A stretch of DNA of 28,799 bases, from positions 1 to 28,799 of the forward strand of contig NW_019091385.1 of the NCBI RefSeq assembly GCF_001949145.1, read 5' to 3'. Positions within the stretch are counted from its first letter, which is position 1; every line of letters begins with the position of its first letter. Made by a program: the position numbers and the translations under genes. The DNA comes from Acanthaster planci (Eukaryota > Echinodermata > Asteroidea > Valvatida > Acanthasteridae). This document shows, one piece after another, positions 28,743 to 28,799 of the stretch. Below the pieces are notes generated by a model. That model made no database searches, was not told the DNA's origin, and saw nothing but the letters and a program-made list of their open reading frames with translations.

Positions 28743-28799
28743 ATGCCCACCTGGGATTGAACCCAGGTCCTTGTGCATTGCAGTTAGTGTCCTTAACCC
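28743..28799 (-). mobile_element. tRNA-derived SINE-like element, cut by window edge
   Basis: On the minus strand the sequence contains CCTGGGTTCAATCCCAGG, a well-paired T-arm with B-box GGTTCAATCC (complement of 28754-28763). It is preceded by AAGGACACTAACTGCAATGC, which has the spacing of the anticodon arm. The 5' end runs off the window, so it cannot be decided whether this is a tRNA gene, a pseudogene or a SINE. It faces the element at 28611-28715. Confidence 0.5.

Overview
This is a eukaryotic, intron-rich, AT-rich genomic window, almost certainly from a metazoan. It has no operons or ribosome-binding sites. The little host coding sequence is in short exons bounded by GT/AG signals, and most of the window is intron or intergenic DNA carrying decayed mobile elements. 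The frequent word TACATGTA/ACATGTAC and the mix of a DIRS element, a piggyBac relative and an APE-type LINE would fit a marine deuterostome such as a lancelet. That assignment is inference, and sea urchin or hemichordate are alternatives.

Layout. 1-2530 is non-coding and carries a ~65 bp repeat family in both orientations (423-500, 747-910, 1627-1690). 2540-5050 (minus) is a decayed non-LTR retrotransposon with endonuclease and part of a reverse transcriptase; its RT 3' half is missing. 5575-6160 (plus) is the C-terminal part of a piggyBac-like transposase. 6659-6945 is a 20-bp minisatellite. 7000-13600 is mostly non-coding, with a tRNA-derived SINE-like piece (8630-8775), several candidate exons and a dispersed repeat pair. 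13600-15270 is a ~72-75 bp satellite interrupted by a 638-base assembly gap (14534-15171).

15400-18800 holds the best host-gene candidates on the plus strand. One is a putative exon chain whose intron phases agree (9201-9343, 15439-15498, 16456-16501). The other is a separate three-exon model (16835-17231, 17950-18101, 18695-18754) for a small single-pass membrane protein, in which an in-frame TGA lies just before the last splice donor. Neither protein was recognised.

19920-26290 is the highlight: a DIRS-type tyrosine-recombinase retrotransposon, GC-richer than its surroundings, with recognisable gag, RT, RNase H and tyrosine recombinase. It has ~109 bp inverted terminal repeats, and an internal complementary region that matches the outer end of both termini. 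The coding part is dead: it has frameshifts, the RT YxDD block is deleted, and the 5' gag region is duplicated around single N bases. 26300-28799 is largely non-coding. It carries one candidate terminal exon with a downstream AATAAA signal (27585-27696) and two convergent tRNA-derived SINE-like pieces at the right edge.
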